Shown here: positions 44,075 through 53,275 of the stretch, piece by piece
How positions within the stretch are numbered: the first letter of the stretch is position 1
How the letters are laid out: each line of letters begins with the position of its first letter
Assembly: GCA_903907925.1 (NCBI GenBank)
Contig: CAIVQB010000133.1
Coordinates: 39,149 to 103,148, forward strand
Length of the DNA stretch: 64,000 bases
Origin: an uncultured Verrucomicrobiota bacterium
Lineage (GTDB): Bacteria > Verrucomicrobiota > Verrucomicrobiia > Limisphaerales > UBA9464
Direction: 5' to 3'
The notes under the pieces: model-generated
Told to the model about the DNA's origin: nothing
Seen by the model: only the letters and a program-made list of their open reading frames with translations
The model's database searches: none
Translations under genes and position numbers: made by a program

Positions 44075-46528
44075 ATGGTCCCCCGTCCCGCCGCCGCTAC
44101 TACCGCCTTTCGGTGGTGGGCCACGGTTGTTGTCGGATGGCTTCAACTGGTCTGCTTGACGGGAAAGGATGTCGAAGTCGCGGGCACCAACGGCATCGCC
44201 GGACCCGGGGCTGTTCGGTCCACCGTTCCTTCCTTTCGTCAGGAGGTGGAGCCCGTCCTGACCCGTCTCGGGTGCAATCAGGGGGCCTGTCACGGCAAAC
44301 TCGCCGGACAAAATGGATTCAAGCTGTCGCTCCGCGGGTACGCGCCGGAACTGGACTACGCGTGGATCACCCGCGACGTGCTGGGGCGTCGGATCAACCC
44401 GGCGGATCCAGCAGCCTCGCTGTTGGTGACCAAGGCGGTCGGTGCCACGCCTCACGAGGGTGGCGTTCGGATGACTCCCGGAGATCGATATCACCAGTTG
44501 CTCGTCGATTGGATCGCCGCCCGCGCGCCCGGACCCAAACCCGCGACGGAGGAGGCCGATCCGTCGATCTTGGAAATCTCGCCGGAGGAACGGCGTCTGA
44601 CCCCGGGCGAAACCCAGCAACTTGTCGCCCGCGCGCACTGGCCGGACGGAACGGTTCGTGACGTCACCTGGCTGACGCAGTTTTTCTCCAACGACGATAC
44701 CACCGCTACGGTGACGCCCGACGGTCGGGTCACCGCGGTCCGGTCGGGAGCAACCAGCGTGCGTGCGCATTTCAACGGGCTGGTTTCAGTGGCCCGTCTG
44801 GTGATTCCCGCCACCAACGTGGTGGAGGAATGGAAGTACGCCCGGCGACAAAACGCGCTCGACGATGCGGTGTTTGCCCAATTGGCCTCGCTTCGAATTC
44901 CACCCTCACCGCGCTGCGACGATGCGACCTTCCTGCGTCGGGCGATGCTCGACACGATCGGCACGCTTCCGACTCCGGCCGAGGTGACAGCGTTCCTGTC
45001 GGATCCGCATTCCGATCGACGAGCGCGTCTGGTGGAATCGCTGTTTCAACGGCCGGAATTCGTCGACTACTGGACCCTGCAAATGGCGGATCTGCTGCAG
45101 AACCGGAAGGAACGCGATCACGACGTGCGCGGAACGAAGGGAGTTCGCGCTTTCCATTCCTGGCTGCGGAACCAGGTGGCGGCGAACCGGCCGTGGGACG
45201 CGTTGGTTCGCGAGATTCTGACCGCCAAGGGCGATGTGGTCACCACTCCGGCCGTTGGTTATTTCGTCACTCTTTATGGCGAAAAGACGCCGGCGGAATC
45301 GGAGATCACCGACGCCGTGGCGCAGGCGTTTCTGGGGACGAGGATCGGCTGCGCCCGGTGTCACAATCATCCGCTGGAGAAATACACTCAGGATGACTTC
45401 TACCATTTCGCGGCCTTTTTCGGGAGATCGATGTTGGACCGGATTGATCCGGCGACCGGACTGACCTCGCTCACGCTGCAGAGCAAGGACTGTCGTGATC
45501 GCGAGAAGCGAATGGCCGAGGCGAAGACCAAGCTCGACGAGGCGCAGACGCAGTTGTTGAAAGCCGGGCAGGGTGGGGCGAAGGAGGATGAAGCCACTCG
45601 TCGTGCCTTTGCCGACCGGCAGCGGGAGTTCGCCGATCGCAAACGCGAGTGGTTGTCCGAGCGGGACAAAGATCCCGTCGCCCAACAACCGCGGACCCAC
45701 CGTGAGATGGTGGCCCGAGCCCTGGATCGACGGCCGATGGTGTTCGGCCCCGAAGTGGACGCGCGAGCCGTTCTCGCCGACTGGATCACATCGCCCACCA
45801 ACACCGCGTTCTCCGGGGCGTTGGTGAACCGCCTGTGGAAGCATTTCTTCAGTGTCGGATTGGTCGAGCCGGTGGATGATTTGCGCGCCAGCAATCCGCC
45901 GTCGAATCCGGAAGCCTGGGCTTTGATGAGTCGCGAATTCGTGGCCGGCGGTTACGACCTGCGCCATGTCATGCGGTTGATCCTGAATTCGAGGACCTAT
46001 CAACTAAGTTCCAGCACCGTGCCGGGCAACAGCACGGAGCATCAGTTCTTCAGCCATTACTACGCGCGGCGTCTGCCCGCCGAGGTGATGCAGGACGCGC
46101 TCGCCTCGGCGACGGGCGTGCCGGACCGGTTCGAAGGGCATCCGGTCGGGCTCCGGGCGATCCAATTGCCGGAGCCGAACGTGGGCAGTTATTTTCTCAG
46201 TTTGTTCGGACGGAGCGATCGCGTGACCGCCTGCGCCTGCGAACGAAGCGGCGATGTGACGCTCCCGCAATTGCTGCACCTCCAGAATGGCGAAGAGACT
46301 TCAAAAAAACTGCGCGATGATCGGGGACGGTTGCAGGTCCTGCTGAAATCCGAACCGGATCGTCGGCGTCGGGTGGAACAATTGTATCTGGCCACAGTCG
46401 CGCGGCGTCCGACCTCGATGGAATTAAACCGGGTCGATGCTGTTTTGAATCAGGCCGGCGCGGAGGAAGCGTTTCCCGACCTGTTTTGGGCGTTGCTCAA
46501 CACCAAGGAATTCGCCTTCAATCACTAA
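44075..46528 (+). CDS. DUF1549/DUF1553 secreted planctomycete-type cytochrome protein
   Basis: 817 residues. The N-terminus MVPRPAAATTAFRWWATVVVG is a likely export signal. Residues about 50-150 carry a PSCyt1-like heme region (LGCNQGACHGKLAGQNGFKLSL). Residues about 165-245 are an Ig-like BIG_2 domain (LTPGETQQLVARAHWPDGTVRDVTWLT). DUF1549 follows (RRAMLDTIGTLPTPAEVTAFL) and then DUF1553 (ALVNRLWKHFFSVGLVEPVDDLRASNPPSNP, RTYQLSSSTVPGN). GTRIGCARCHNHPLEKYTQDDFYHFAAFF holds a CxxCH heme site. Proteins of this type always pair with a DUF1501 partner, which is the next gene here, 5 bases on. Their role in PVC bacteria is not established; polysaccharide or sulfate-ester use has been suggested. 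Confidence 0.92.
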   Translation: MVPRPAAATTAFRWWATVVVGWLQLVCLTGKDVEVAGTNGIAGPGAVRSTVPSFRQEVEPVLTRLGCNQGACHGKLAGQNGFKLSLRGYAPELDYAWITRDVLGRRINPADPAASLLVTKAVGATPHEGGVRMTPGDRYHQLLVDWIAARAPGPKPATEEADPSILEISPEERRLTPGETQQLVARAHWPDGTVRDVTWLTQFFSNDDTTATVTPDGRVTAVRSGATSVRAHFNGLVSVARLVIPATNVVEEWKYARRQNALDDAVFAQLASLRIPPSPRCDDATFLRRAMLDTIGTLPTPAEVTAFLSDPHSDRRARLVESLFQRPEFVDYWTLQMADLLQNRKERDHDVRGTKGVRAFHSWLRNQVAANRPWDALVREILTAKGDVVTTPAVGYFVTLYGEKTPAESEITDAVAQAFLGTRIGCARCHNHPLEKYTQDDFYHFAAFFGRSMLDRIDPATGLTSLTLQSKDCRDREKRMAEAKTKLDEAQTQLLKAGQGGAKEDEATRRAFADRQREFADRKREWLSERDKDPVAQQPRTHREMVARALDRRPMVFGPEVDARAVLADWITSPTNTAFSGALVNRLWKHFFSVGLVEPVDDLRASNPPSNPEAWALMSREFVAGGYDLRHVMRLILNSRTYQLSSSTVPGNSTEHQFFSHYYARRLPAEVMQDALASATGVPDRFEGHPVGLRAIQLPEPNVGSYFLSLFGRSDRVTACACERSGDVTLPQLLHLQNGEETSKKLRDDRGRLQVLLKSEPDRRRRVEQLYLATVARRPTSMELNRVDAVLNQAGAEEAFPDLFWALLNTKEFAFNH

Positions 46529-46533
46529 ACCCC

Positions 46534-47886
46534 ATGCTCGATTTCTCACTCAACCCGCTCCTGCGCCGTCGCTGTGACGGGGTGTCGCGGCGTGATTTCA
46601 TCCGGGTCGGGGCCCTGGGACCGCTCGGGATATCCCTCGCCGGCGCCCTTTCCTGGCCAAAACTTCTCGCGGCGAATCCCGCCGCCGCCACCGGTCTGGC
46701 CGGCGCGTCGGCGCGGGCCAAACAGGTGTTGCTGGTCTATCTCGGGGGCGGACTTTCCCATCACGATTCCTTCGATCCCAAGCCGGATGCGGTTTCGGAG
46801 ATCCGCGGGAAATATAAGACGATCGCCACCGCGGTTCCCGGTCTCCGCATCGGCGAACTGTTGCCCAAGATGGCGGGGTGCATGGACAAGATCTGCCTTG
46901 TCCGGTCGGGCACCCATGAAAACGATCACCACGAAACGGCCACCAACTGGGTGTTGAGCGGCCGGTTCGGCTCACCGTTTGGCGATCATCCGTCGATGGG
47001 TTCCATCGTCGCCCATGAAACCGGGTTCACCGGAAAGGTTCCGCCCTATGTCGCGGTTCCCAAGAATCCGTCGTTCACCTGGGAATTGGGCAAGTCGGCG
47101 TGGCTCGGCGGCCGCTATGAATCGTTCAAGGCCGGGAATCCCAACGACAAGAGTTTCAAAGTCCGCGATCTGAGCTGCGCGACGCCGATGGCACCGCAGA
47201 CTCTCGAGCGACGCCGGACGTTGCTGGAGGCGGTCGACACACTGTCGCGGCACATCCAGGGCAACGACCAGCTCGCGACCTACGATGAATTTTCCGTGAA
47301 AGCCGCCGAGATGGTGCTGTCACCGGAGGCGCAACGGGCCTTCGACATCGAGAAGGAGGACGTCAAGAAACGGGATGCGTACGGCCGGACCGAGTTTGGC
47401 CAGAGCTGCCTGTTGGCGCGGCGATTGATCGAGGGAGGTGTGAAGTTCGTCACCGTCAACTACGGCGGTTGGGATCATCACGCCAAGATTTTCGACAGTC
47501 TCGACAAGAAACTGCCTGAGTTCGACAACGGGTTGAGTGCGCTGATCAACGATCTGCATGAACGCGGGTTGATGAAGGATACCCTGCTCTTGGTGATGGG
47601 GGAATTCGGCCGCACGCCGAAGGTGAACAAGGATGCCGGACGCGATCATTGGGGCAGGGCGGGTTCGTTGCTGTTTGCCGGTGCCGGCGTGCAACCGGGC
47701 AAGGTGATCGGTGCGACGGATCGCAACGGGGCTTTTGTGACTGAACGTCCGGTGCGACCCGCGGATGTCTGCTACACAGTGTATGACGCGCTGGGGATTG
47801 ATCCCCGCAAGGTGCTCCGGACGCCCGAGGGCCGGCCGGTCGAAGTCCTCGATCAGGGCAGCGCGATCACCGAGTTGTTCGGATAA
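46534..47886 (+). CDS. DUF1501 protein, Tat-exported
   Basis: 450 residues from ATG 46534. A twin-arginine signal is visible as SRRDFIRVGALGPLGISLAGAL. The body belongs to DUF1501, a sulfatase/alkaline-phosphatase-like fold. Seen are VLLVYLGGGLSHHDSFDPKPDA, VRSGTHENDHHETATNW, FVTVNYGGWDHHAKIF, LLVMGEFGRTPKVNKDAGRDHWG and VIGATDRNGAFVTERPV. The pairing with DUF1549/DUF1553 immediately upstream is conserved in Planctomycetes and Verrucomicrobia. The start is chosen for the compact Tat leader; an ATG-like frame from 46486 overlaps the upstream gene without adding a motif. Confidence 0.93.
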   Translation: MLDFSLNPLLRRRCDGVSRRDFIRVGALGPLGISLAGALSWPKLLAANPAAATGLAGASARAKQVLLVYLGGGLSHHDSFDPKPDAVSEIRGKYKTIATAVPGLRIGELLPKMAGCMDKICLVRSGTHENDHHETATNWVLSGRFGSPFGDHPSMGSIVAHETGFTGKVPPYVAVPKNPSFTWELGKSAWLGGRYESFKAGNPNDKSFKVRDLSCATPMAPQTLERRRTLLEAVDTLSRHIQGNDQLATYDEFSVKAAEMVLSPEAQRAFDIEKEDVKKRDAYGRTEFGQSCLLARRLIEGGVKFVTVNYGGWDHHAKIFDSLDKKLPEFDNGLSALINDLHERGLMKDTLLLVMGEFGRTPKVNKDAGRDHWGRAGSLLFAGAGVQPGKVIGATDRNGAFVTERPVRPADVCYTVYDALGIDPRKVLRTPEGRPVEVLDQGSAITELFG

Positions 47887-47945
47887 TCGGATGCGCGGCC
47901 GGACACTGCCCCGGCGATCCGTCCACCTTTCTTCGTGGCTTCACC

Positions 47946-48752
47946 ATGTTCTTCCACCGACTCAAGCAGGCTCTGACCCGCGTCGCGCTCGCCGCAGTGG
48001 TGTCGGGAGGAATGCTGAGCGTCCGGGCCGAAGACAAAAAGGCACCCGCGCCGATCGAACCTCCGAAGGTCATTGTTACCGTCCCGCTGGGACTGATCGC
48101 GGGCCGGACCAACGCGTTGATTCTGCGCGGACTGCGATTGAAGGAGTCCACCAACGTTGTCCTTCTGGGACTGCCGCAGCCCTCCGCCGCGATCGTGCGC
48201 AAGCGGGAGGATGCGAAACCTCCCGACGGCCAGACCGCAACGAGTGCGGGGGATCAGCAGTTGGCCGTGGAGCTGTGGGTGCCGACGGAAGCTGCAGGGC
48301 GGACGAATCTCGTGTGGCAGGTCCTGGGACCCGGCGGGGCGGGTGAATCCGTTCCGGTGTCGGTGTTCCTGCCGGGCGCCTTGATCGAATCGCACGAGCC
48401 GAACAACGGATTTCTGGAAGCGCAGGGTTTGAAGTTCGGGCAAACGGTCCGTGGAACGTTGGAGAAATCCGGAGAGGTCGATGTCTTCCGTGTGGAAGCC
48501 ATCGCGGGAGAGATGCTCCACGCCGAGATTCGTGCGAATCGCATCGGTTCCACCCTCGATGCCATCCTGACCCTCTACGACGCCCGTGGTGCGATTCTGG
48601 CGTCGAACGACGACGCCTTTGGCCGGGATCCAGCGTTGAGTCAAACCGTCGCCGTGACTGGTCCGGTTTTTGTGGTGGTCACTTATGCCAATGAGAAGGC
48701 GGCCTCGACGCATAGCTACCTGCTCGCAGTGACGGTGGAGGCGGGGAAGTGA
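47946..48752 (+). CDS. Secreted PPC-domain (bacterial pre-peptidase C-terminal) protein
   Basis: 268 residues with a signal peptide (LTRVALAAVVSGGMLSVRA). The C-terminal half is a PPC domain: SHEPNNGFLEAQGLKFGQTVRGTLEKSGEVDVFRVEA, AGEMLHAEI, DAILTLYDARGAILASNDDAFGRDPALS and SYLLAVTV. PPC domains are beta-sandwich modules, often carried by secreted enzymes and surface proteins. The N-terminal half (residues 40-150) is beta-rich and unassigned. It is 59 bases after the DUF1501 gene and touches the next start (TGATG), so it belongs to the same four-gene unit. A peptidase domain is not present. Confidence 0.85.
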   Translation: MFFHRLKQALTRVALAAVVSGGMLSVRAEDKKAPAPIEPPKVIVTVPLGLIAGRTNALILRGLRLKESTNVVLLGLPQPSAAIVRKREDAKPPDGQTATSAGDQQLAVELWVPTEAAGRTNLVWQVLGPGGAGESVPVSVFLPGALIESHEPNNGFLEAQGLKFGQTVRGTLEKSGEVDVFRVEAIAGEMLHAEIRANRIGSTLDAILTLYDARGAILASNDDAFGRDPALSQTVAVTGPVFVVVTYANEKAASTHSYLLAVTVEAGK

Positions 48753-50125
48753 TGGGTGTGCTGCTCCGGGTCGGTCGTTGGAATCGATGCTCCGGCGTTG
48801 CAGGCGTGGCGTTGTGGATGCTGTTGGTACGATCCGACGCAGCACCGGTTTCCTATACCCGGGAGGTGGCTCCGATTCTCGACCGTTCCTGCGCCGCCTG
48901 TCATCAGCCGGTGAAGCTCAAGGGCGGTCTGGATCTCACTACCTTCGCTGCGCTGTCCAACGGCGGGAAACACGGGCCGGCCCTGGTCGCGCGGGCACCG
49001 GCGACGAGCAAAGTCATCACGCAGGTCAAGGGCTTGAAGCCTGAGATGCCGCCGGAAGGGAAGCCGCTGACGGTACCCGAAGTCGCGACGCTGGAACGCT
49101 GGATTGCAGAAGGCGCCGTGGACGATACGCCTGCCACGTCGGCCCGTGCTGCGGGACCCGTTCGCTACGATTCCCGACCGGTGATCACGTCGTTGGCGTG
49201 GTCGCCTGATGGCGCAACGCTGGCGGTCCCGGGCAATGGAGAAGTGTTCCTGGTTTCGGTCGATGGCTATGAGCGGCGATTTCGGCTTCGCGGTGCGGCG
49301 GCTCGCGTTGAATCCGTTCAATTCTCGCCCGATGGCCGGATTCTTGCCGTGGCGGGTGGAACACCGAGCCGGTTTGGCGAACTTCAATTCTGGAAAATCG
49401 CGACCGGTGAACTCGAACGTTCCATTCGAGTGGGTGGCGATTCTGTCTTTGGCGTCAACTGGTCACCGGACGGTACCCGCGTGGCCGTGGGTGGAGCCGA
49501 TCGGACGGTGCGGGTGTTTGAAGTATCCAGCGGACTCGAACTCGTGCGGTTTGATCAGCACACCGACTGGGTGTTTGGCGCCTGCTTCACGCTCGACGGG
49601 ACCCGGGTGATTTCGGCGAGTCGCGACAAGACGATGAAACTGATCGACGCCGCCAGCGGGCAGTTGATCGACGAGATTTGCCGGCCGAACGAACCGTTGC
49701 TGGGGATTCTGCGGGTGCCCCACGAGGATGTGGTGGCAGGGCTTGGGGGTGAGTATCGGATCCGGGTGTACAAGGCCTTGGCGAAGCCCGACAACAATGA
49801 TCCGAACGCCGATCCGAATTCAGTCCGTGAGTATGACGGGTTTGAAGGAGGGATGACGGCGGCGGCGTACAGTCCGGACGGCAAATGGATCGCCACCGCC
49901 GGAGCGACCGCAGGTGAAGTGCGGGTGCACGACGCGAAATCCGGAGGGCGAAAGGCGACGTTGCGCGACCATGAAGGCGTGGTTTACGGGATTGCCTTCA
50001 GTCCCGACGGCATGCGGTTGGCGACGGCTGGATTTGAAGGTTTGGTGCGGGTGTTTCAATGGGAGAAGGAACATTTGACCGCAGTGTTTGCGCCGGCCGG
50101 CGAGATTGTTGATGCCGCGCGGTGA
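48752..50125 (+). CDS. Planctomycete cytochrome C / WD40 propeller protein
   Basis: About 457 residues. After an N-terminal hydrophobic segment (GVAGVALWMLLVRSDAA), a c-type cytochrome-like domain has REVAPILDRSCAACHQPVKLKGGLDL with a CxxCH heme site. The domain ends near MPPEGKPLTVPEVATLERWIAEGAVDD. The rest is a seven-bladed WD40 propeller (SLAWSPDGATLAVPG, SVQFSPDGRILAVAGG, GVNWSPDGTRVAVGGADRTVRVFE, GACFTLDGTRVISASRDKTMKLID). ATG 48752 shares its A with the preceding TGA; a GTG at 48749 is also in frame. It completes the DUF1549-DUF1501-PPC-WD40 operon of PVC type. Confidence 0.88.
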   Translation: MGVLLRVGRWNRCSGVAGVALWMLLVRSDAAPVSYTREVAPILDRSCAACHQPVKLKGGLDLTTFAALSNGGKHGPALVARAPATSKVITQVKGLKPEMPPEGKPLTVPEVATLERWIAEGAVDDTPATSARAAGPVRYDSRPVITSLAWSPDGATLAVPGNGEVFLVSVDGYERRFRLRGAAARVESVQFSPDGRILAVAGGTPSRFGELQFWKIATGELERSIRVGGDSVFGVNWSPDGTRVAVGGADRTVRVFEVSSGLELVRFDQHTDWVFGACFTLDGTRVISASRDKTMKLIDAASGQLIDEICRPNEPLLGILRVPHEDVVAGLGGEYRIRVYKALAKPDNNDPNADPNSVREYDGFEGGMTAAAYSPDGKWIATAGATAGEVRVHDAKSGGRKATLRDHEGVVYGIAFSPDGMRLATAGFEGLVRVFQWEKEHLTAVFAPAGEIVDAAR

Positions 50126-50158
50126 CCCGCGCATGGCTTCAATCCCCGCAAGGTGGCG

Positions 50159-51889
50159 TCAACGGGGTGGAGTGTTCCGCTCCCAAATCTGCCAGCGCTG
50201 TCCTCCCGGAAGCGCATGCCACGAGGCCAGTCCGGCCACCGGTGTTTTTCGGTCACGGAGAACTGCGATGTATTGCACCTGGTAGTGGTCCAGTGATTTC
50301 TCCAGATGTTGGAGGAGATCACGAGCGGTGGTCTGTCTCAGGGCAAACTCGGCATCCATTTCAGTCTGGCTTCGGCGTCGTGAAGTCCAAAAGCATCCGT
50401 AGTAACTGTCGGCCTGACTGGAGGCATCGTCGACCGATTGGCCGGCGACCAACTGGTCGAGCAGGCGCCGCCGTCGCCAATCCGTGTCATTGACGCTGTG
50501 GGAGAGCGCCAAACTTCCCGCGAGCGCACGCTGGCCGTCCAAGATCACGGCGAAATCGGTGAAGCCGATGTCGCCTGCAATCACCGCATTGGATGCGAAG
50601 ACGGCGTGTTCCCGGCGATCGTTGCGAAACGTTTGGAGGTCGGTCCGGGTTCTGACGATCTCCAGGTTGTTGTTGGATTCCTTGATTCGGAAGCAGATCA
50701 CGCTGGCGGAATAGAAGGCCAGCGCGACGACGGCGGCGGCAGGCAATCCGCCCCGGCCGGTGAAGCGTGACTGAAGTGCACGGACGACCAGAATACTGAC
50801 CAGGAGGAAGATCGAAATTCCCCAGATGAAAATGTAGTGATCGTTCTGAATCTGGAGGCCAGTGACCAGTTGATGATTCGCGAGGACCAATCCGGACACG
50901 CCCAGGCACCACAGCGGCAGGAGGTCGCGATGCCGGTGCCAGATCCATGCCCCTGCGGCGAGGCAATACAGCCACGCTACTTTGGGAATGAGGATGCCAT
51001 CAAAATGATGGACCGGCAGGAAGAGGTCGAGGCGTTGCAGCCATCCTTCGCCCTGGGTGTGTTTGGCGCTGGAGTTCGCCAGCAGAGCCGGCAGCCCGAG
51101 GAGTGCGCCTCCGAGACCGACCGCCACGTATCGTCGCCACCGGGGCCGATCGAACAGGCAGAGCAACACCAGCGTGGCTCCCGCGGCGGTCCAGTAATAG
51201 AAGTAGACGTAGAACAGCAGTCCGAAGGCGCCAGCCGTCCAGGCGGTGCTGCTCCGCGTCTCCAGCCGCCGGGCGCGCAACAGCAGGAGGACGAAAAGGC
51301 CCATGAAAAACCAACTGTTGCCCGGCGTGATCAACCGGTACTGCCGGAGATAGGGCACCCATTCCTCCGACAGCAGCCCGGAGGCAGGACGCGTCAGTTC
51401 GATTAACTTGACGACGGTGCGATCCATCGGCCTTCCATCCGTGACACCGTCATCCATCAGGAACATCAGCGCGACAAAGAGGGCCGGCAGCGCCCTGCCG
51501 AGCAATTCGCGTCCGAGAAGGTAGGATATCAGGCCGAGACTGGCACCGGCCCAGATCCTCAACAGAAAGAGGATTCCCAGCGGACCGATGTGGATGGCCT
51601 TACCCAGGAGGATGGCGGGAACGAACTGCATCCATGGATAGATGGAAACGCCACCGGTCGGGAGGGCTGGATCACCCAGTTTCCAGGGGTGCACCGCGTA
51701 GCTATGGCTGATGGCCGGCAGGTAGCAGAGGCGTTCATCGGGATCGACGATGTAGCTCCAGGTGCCGTGGTGTAGGTGTTCGATCAGATGGGGGAGAATC
51801 GCGATCAGGATTCCGCCGAGCATTGCGGCGACGGCCGATGCGACCCCGTTGATTCGACGGGGTGTCGGGGACTCGTGAGACAACTGCAC
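50159..51889 (-). CDS. Integral membrane protein, glycosyltransferase-C-like
   Basis: 576 residues with about ten membrane helices in the first 430 residues and a soluble C-terminal region. The first extracytoplasmic loop has DPDERLCYLPAISHSYAVHPW; an acidic DPDE motif after helix 1 is typical of GT-C lipid-linked sugar transferases. Later segments include LGGALLGLPALLANSS and FIWGISIFLLVSILVV. The C-terminal part (residues 430-576) is polar. I do not recognise a specific family. It converges on the WD40 gene and is divergent from a methyltransferase/GT2/epimerase group, so a role in surface glycan assembly is plausible but inferred. Confidence 0.7.
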   Translation of the reverse strand: MQLSHESPTPRRINGVASAVAAMLGGILIAILPHLIEHLHHGTWSYIVDPDERLCYLPAISHSYAVHPWKLGDPALPTGGVSIYPWMQFVPAILLGKAIHIGPLGILFLLRIWAGASLGLISYLLGRELLGRALPALFVALMFLMDDGVTDGRPMDRTVVKLIELTRPASGLLSEEWVPYLRQYRLITPGNSWFFMGLFVLLLLRARRLETRSSTAWTAGAFGLLFYVYFYYWTAAGATLVLLCLFDRPRWRRYVAVGLGGALLGLPALLANSSAKHTQGEGWLQRLDLFLPVHHFDGILIPKVAWLYCLAAGAWIWHRHRDLLPLWCLGVSGLVLANHQLVTGLQIQNDHYIFIWGISIFLLVSILVVRALQSRFTGRGGLPAAAVVALAFYSASVICFRIKESNNNLEIVRTRTDLQTFRNDRREHAVFASNAVIAGDIGFTDFAVILDGQRALAGSLALSHSVNDTDWRRRRLLDQLVAGQSVDDASSQADSYYGCFWTSRRRSQTEMDAEFALRQTTARDLLQHLEKSLDHYQVQYIAVLRDRKTPVAGLASWHALPGGQRWQIWERNTPPR

Positions 51890-52018
51890 CGCTTTCCATT
51901 AACCCGGCGTCGATGACGAATCAATCCGACATGCGTTTTGAACAAGTCCCGCGGTCGAACGGAAACGGATCCTTCTCTTGGAACGGTCGACGTGGTTGGA
52001 TCAACTCCGACGGGAATT

Positions 52019-52708
52019 ATGGCCGAAAACGCACAGGAACTCAGCCGGATCTACCAGCGGCGCTTCTCTCGAACCTCTGCCTACCGCAATCGCGTATGGC
52101 AGTTGTTGACCCGCGATTTTTTCCAACCCTGGGTGGCTCCCGACGCCGCGGTGCTGGATCTCGGATGCGGCTACGGCGAGTTCATCAACAACATCCGGGC
52201 GTCGAAGAAATGGGCGATGGATCTGAATCCGGATGCGCCCCAATACCTGGCGGAGGGCGTCACATTTGTGGAGCAGGATTGTTCGGCCGACTGGGCCGTC
52301 GCCCCGGCATCCCTGGACGTGGTGTTCACCAGCAATTTCTTCGAACACCTTCCCGACAAGCAATGCCTGCGGCGTACGCTGCGGCAGGCCCGTGCCGGGT
52401 TGAAACCCGGTGGACGCCTGATCGCCCTCGGGCCGAACATCAAGTACCTGTCCGGACAGTATTGGGATTTCTTTGACCACCACACGATGCTGACGGAGAT
52501 GTCGCTGGCGGAGGTGCTGGAAACCGAGGGGTTTGTCCTCGAGCGGGTGGTTCCCCGGTTCCTGCCGTACACTTTGGTGAACGCGCCGGAGTATCCGCTG
52601 TGGTTCATCAAGGTCTACCTGGCGCTGCCGTGGTTGTGGTGGATCAAGGGGCGTCAGTTCCTGGTCGTGGCCCAAAAACCCGCCGATGGATCGATCCGCA
52701 CCGGATAA
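52019..52708 (+). CDS. Class I SAM-dependent methyltransferase
   Basis: 229 residues from ATG 52019 (MAENAQELSRIYQRRF). Motif I is AAVLDLGCGYGEFINNI, with the acidic residue of strand 2 in KKWAMDLNPDAPQYL. DVVFTSNFFEHLPDKQCLRRTLRQARAGLKPGGRLIALGPNIKYL covers motifs II-III. A hydrophobic C-terminal stretch (LWFIKVYLALPWLWWIKG) suggests membrane association, common for methyltransferases acting on lipid-linked intermediates. It is followed after 6 bases by a VTT-type protein, and then a glycosyltransferase and epimerase, all coupled. The substrate may be a sugar or lipid; the sequence does not decide. A longer frame to 51938 is less likely. Confidence 0.85.
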   Translation: MAENAQELSRIYQRRFSRTSAYRNRVWQLLTRDFFQPWVAPDAAVLDLGCGYGEFINNIRASKKWAMDLNPDAPQYLAEGVTFVEQDCSADWAVAPASLDVVFTSNFFEHLPDKQCLRRTLRQARAGLKPGGRLIALGPNIKYLSGQYWDFFDHHTMLTEMSLAEVLETEGFVLERVVPRFLPYTLVNAPEYPLWFIKVYLALPWLWWIKGRQFLVVAQKPADGSIRTG

Positions 52709-52714
52709 CCCGTG

Positions 52715-53275
52715 ATGGTGAAAGAAATTCTGTCGTGGGTGGGAACGCTGCCGCTGCCGGCTCTTTTGGCCGCGCAGGTGCTGTTGCCGTTGGCGGGTTT
52801 TCCGATCAGCCCGCTGTGGATCGCGACTGGGGTCCGGGCGGGAACGGTTCTCGGGGGCTCCCTGTCACTGCTGGCATTGGCGTTGAACCAGACGCTGGGG
52901 TACTGGCTGGCGAGGAAGTGGCTGCGCCGTCCGATTGAGGCGTGGCTCCAGGCGCGGCGCCGTTCCGTTCCGTCGATTCCACCGGGCGAGGAGACGCTGT
53001 GGATTCTCCTGATCCGGGTGACGCCCGGGGTGCCGCTCTTCGTCCAGAACTACCTGCTGGGCCTCGCGCGGGTGGGCTTCACCCGGTATCTCTGCATCTC
53101 GCTTCCCGCCCAGATGGCCTACGCGGTGGCCTTCGTTTCCCTCGGACAGGCGTTCAAGGACAGCAACGTGTGGCGTGGCATGCTGGCGGTGAGTGGGGTC
53201 ATTGCGGTGTTGATCGTCGTGGTCCTGATCAGGAAGGTTGTCTCACGCAGGATCCCGCCCGAAACCCGAACGTGA
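52715..53275 (+). CDS. VTT/DedA-like small membrane protein
   Basis: 186 residues with four to five hydrophobic segments: LPALLAAQVLLPLAGFPISPLWIATGV, LGGSLSLLALALNQTLGYWLA, a central re-entrant-like part ILLIRVTPGVPLFVQNYLLGLARVGFTRYL, and GMLAVSGVIAVLIVVVLIRKV. The pattern (FPISP near the start, R-x-x-P-x-x-P in the middle, GxxRV) is that of the SNARE-associated/VTT family, to which DedA undecaprenyl-phosphate flippases belong. In a glycan cluster such a protein could recycle lipid carrier, but this is inferred. The stop overlaps the GT2 start (GTGA at 53272-53275). Confidence 0.75.
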   Translation: MVKEILSWVGTLPLPALLAAQVLLPLAGFPISPLWIATGVRAGTVLGGSLSLLALALNQTLGYWLARKWLRRPIEAWLQARRRSVPSIPPGEETLWILLIRVTPGVPLFVQNYLLGLARVGFTRYLCISLPAQMAYAVAFVSLGQAFKDSNVWRGMLAVSGVIAVLIVVVLIRKVVSRRIPPETRT

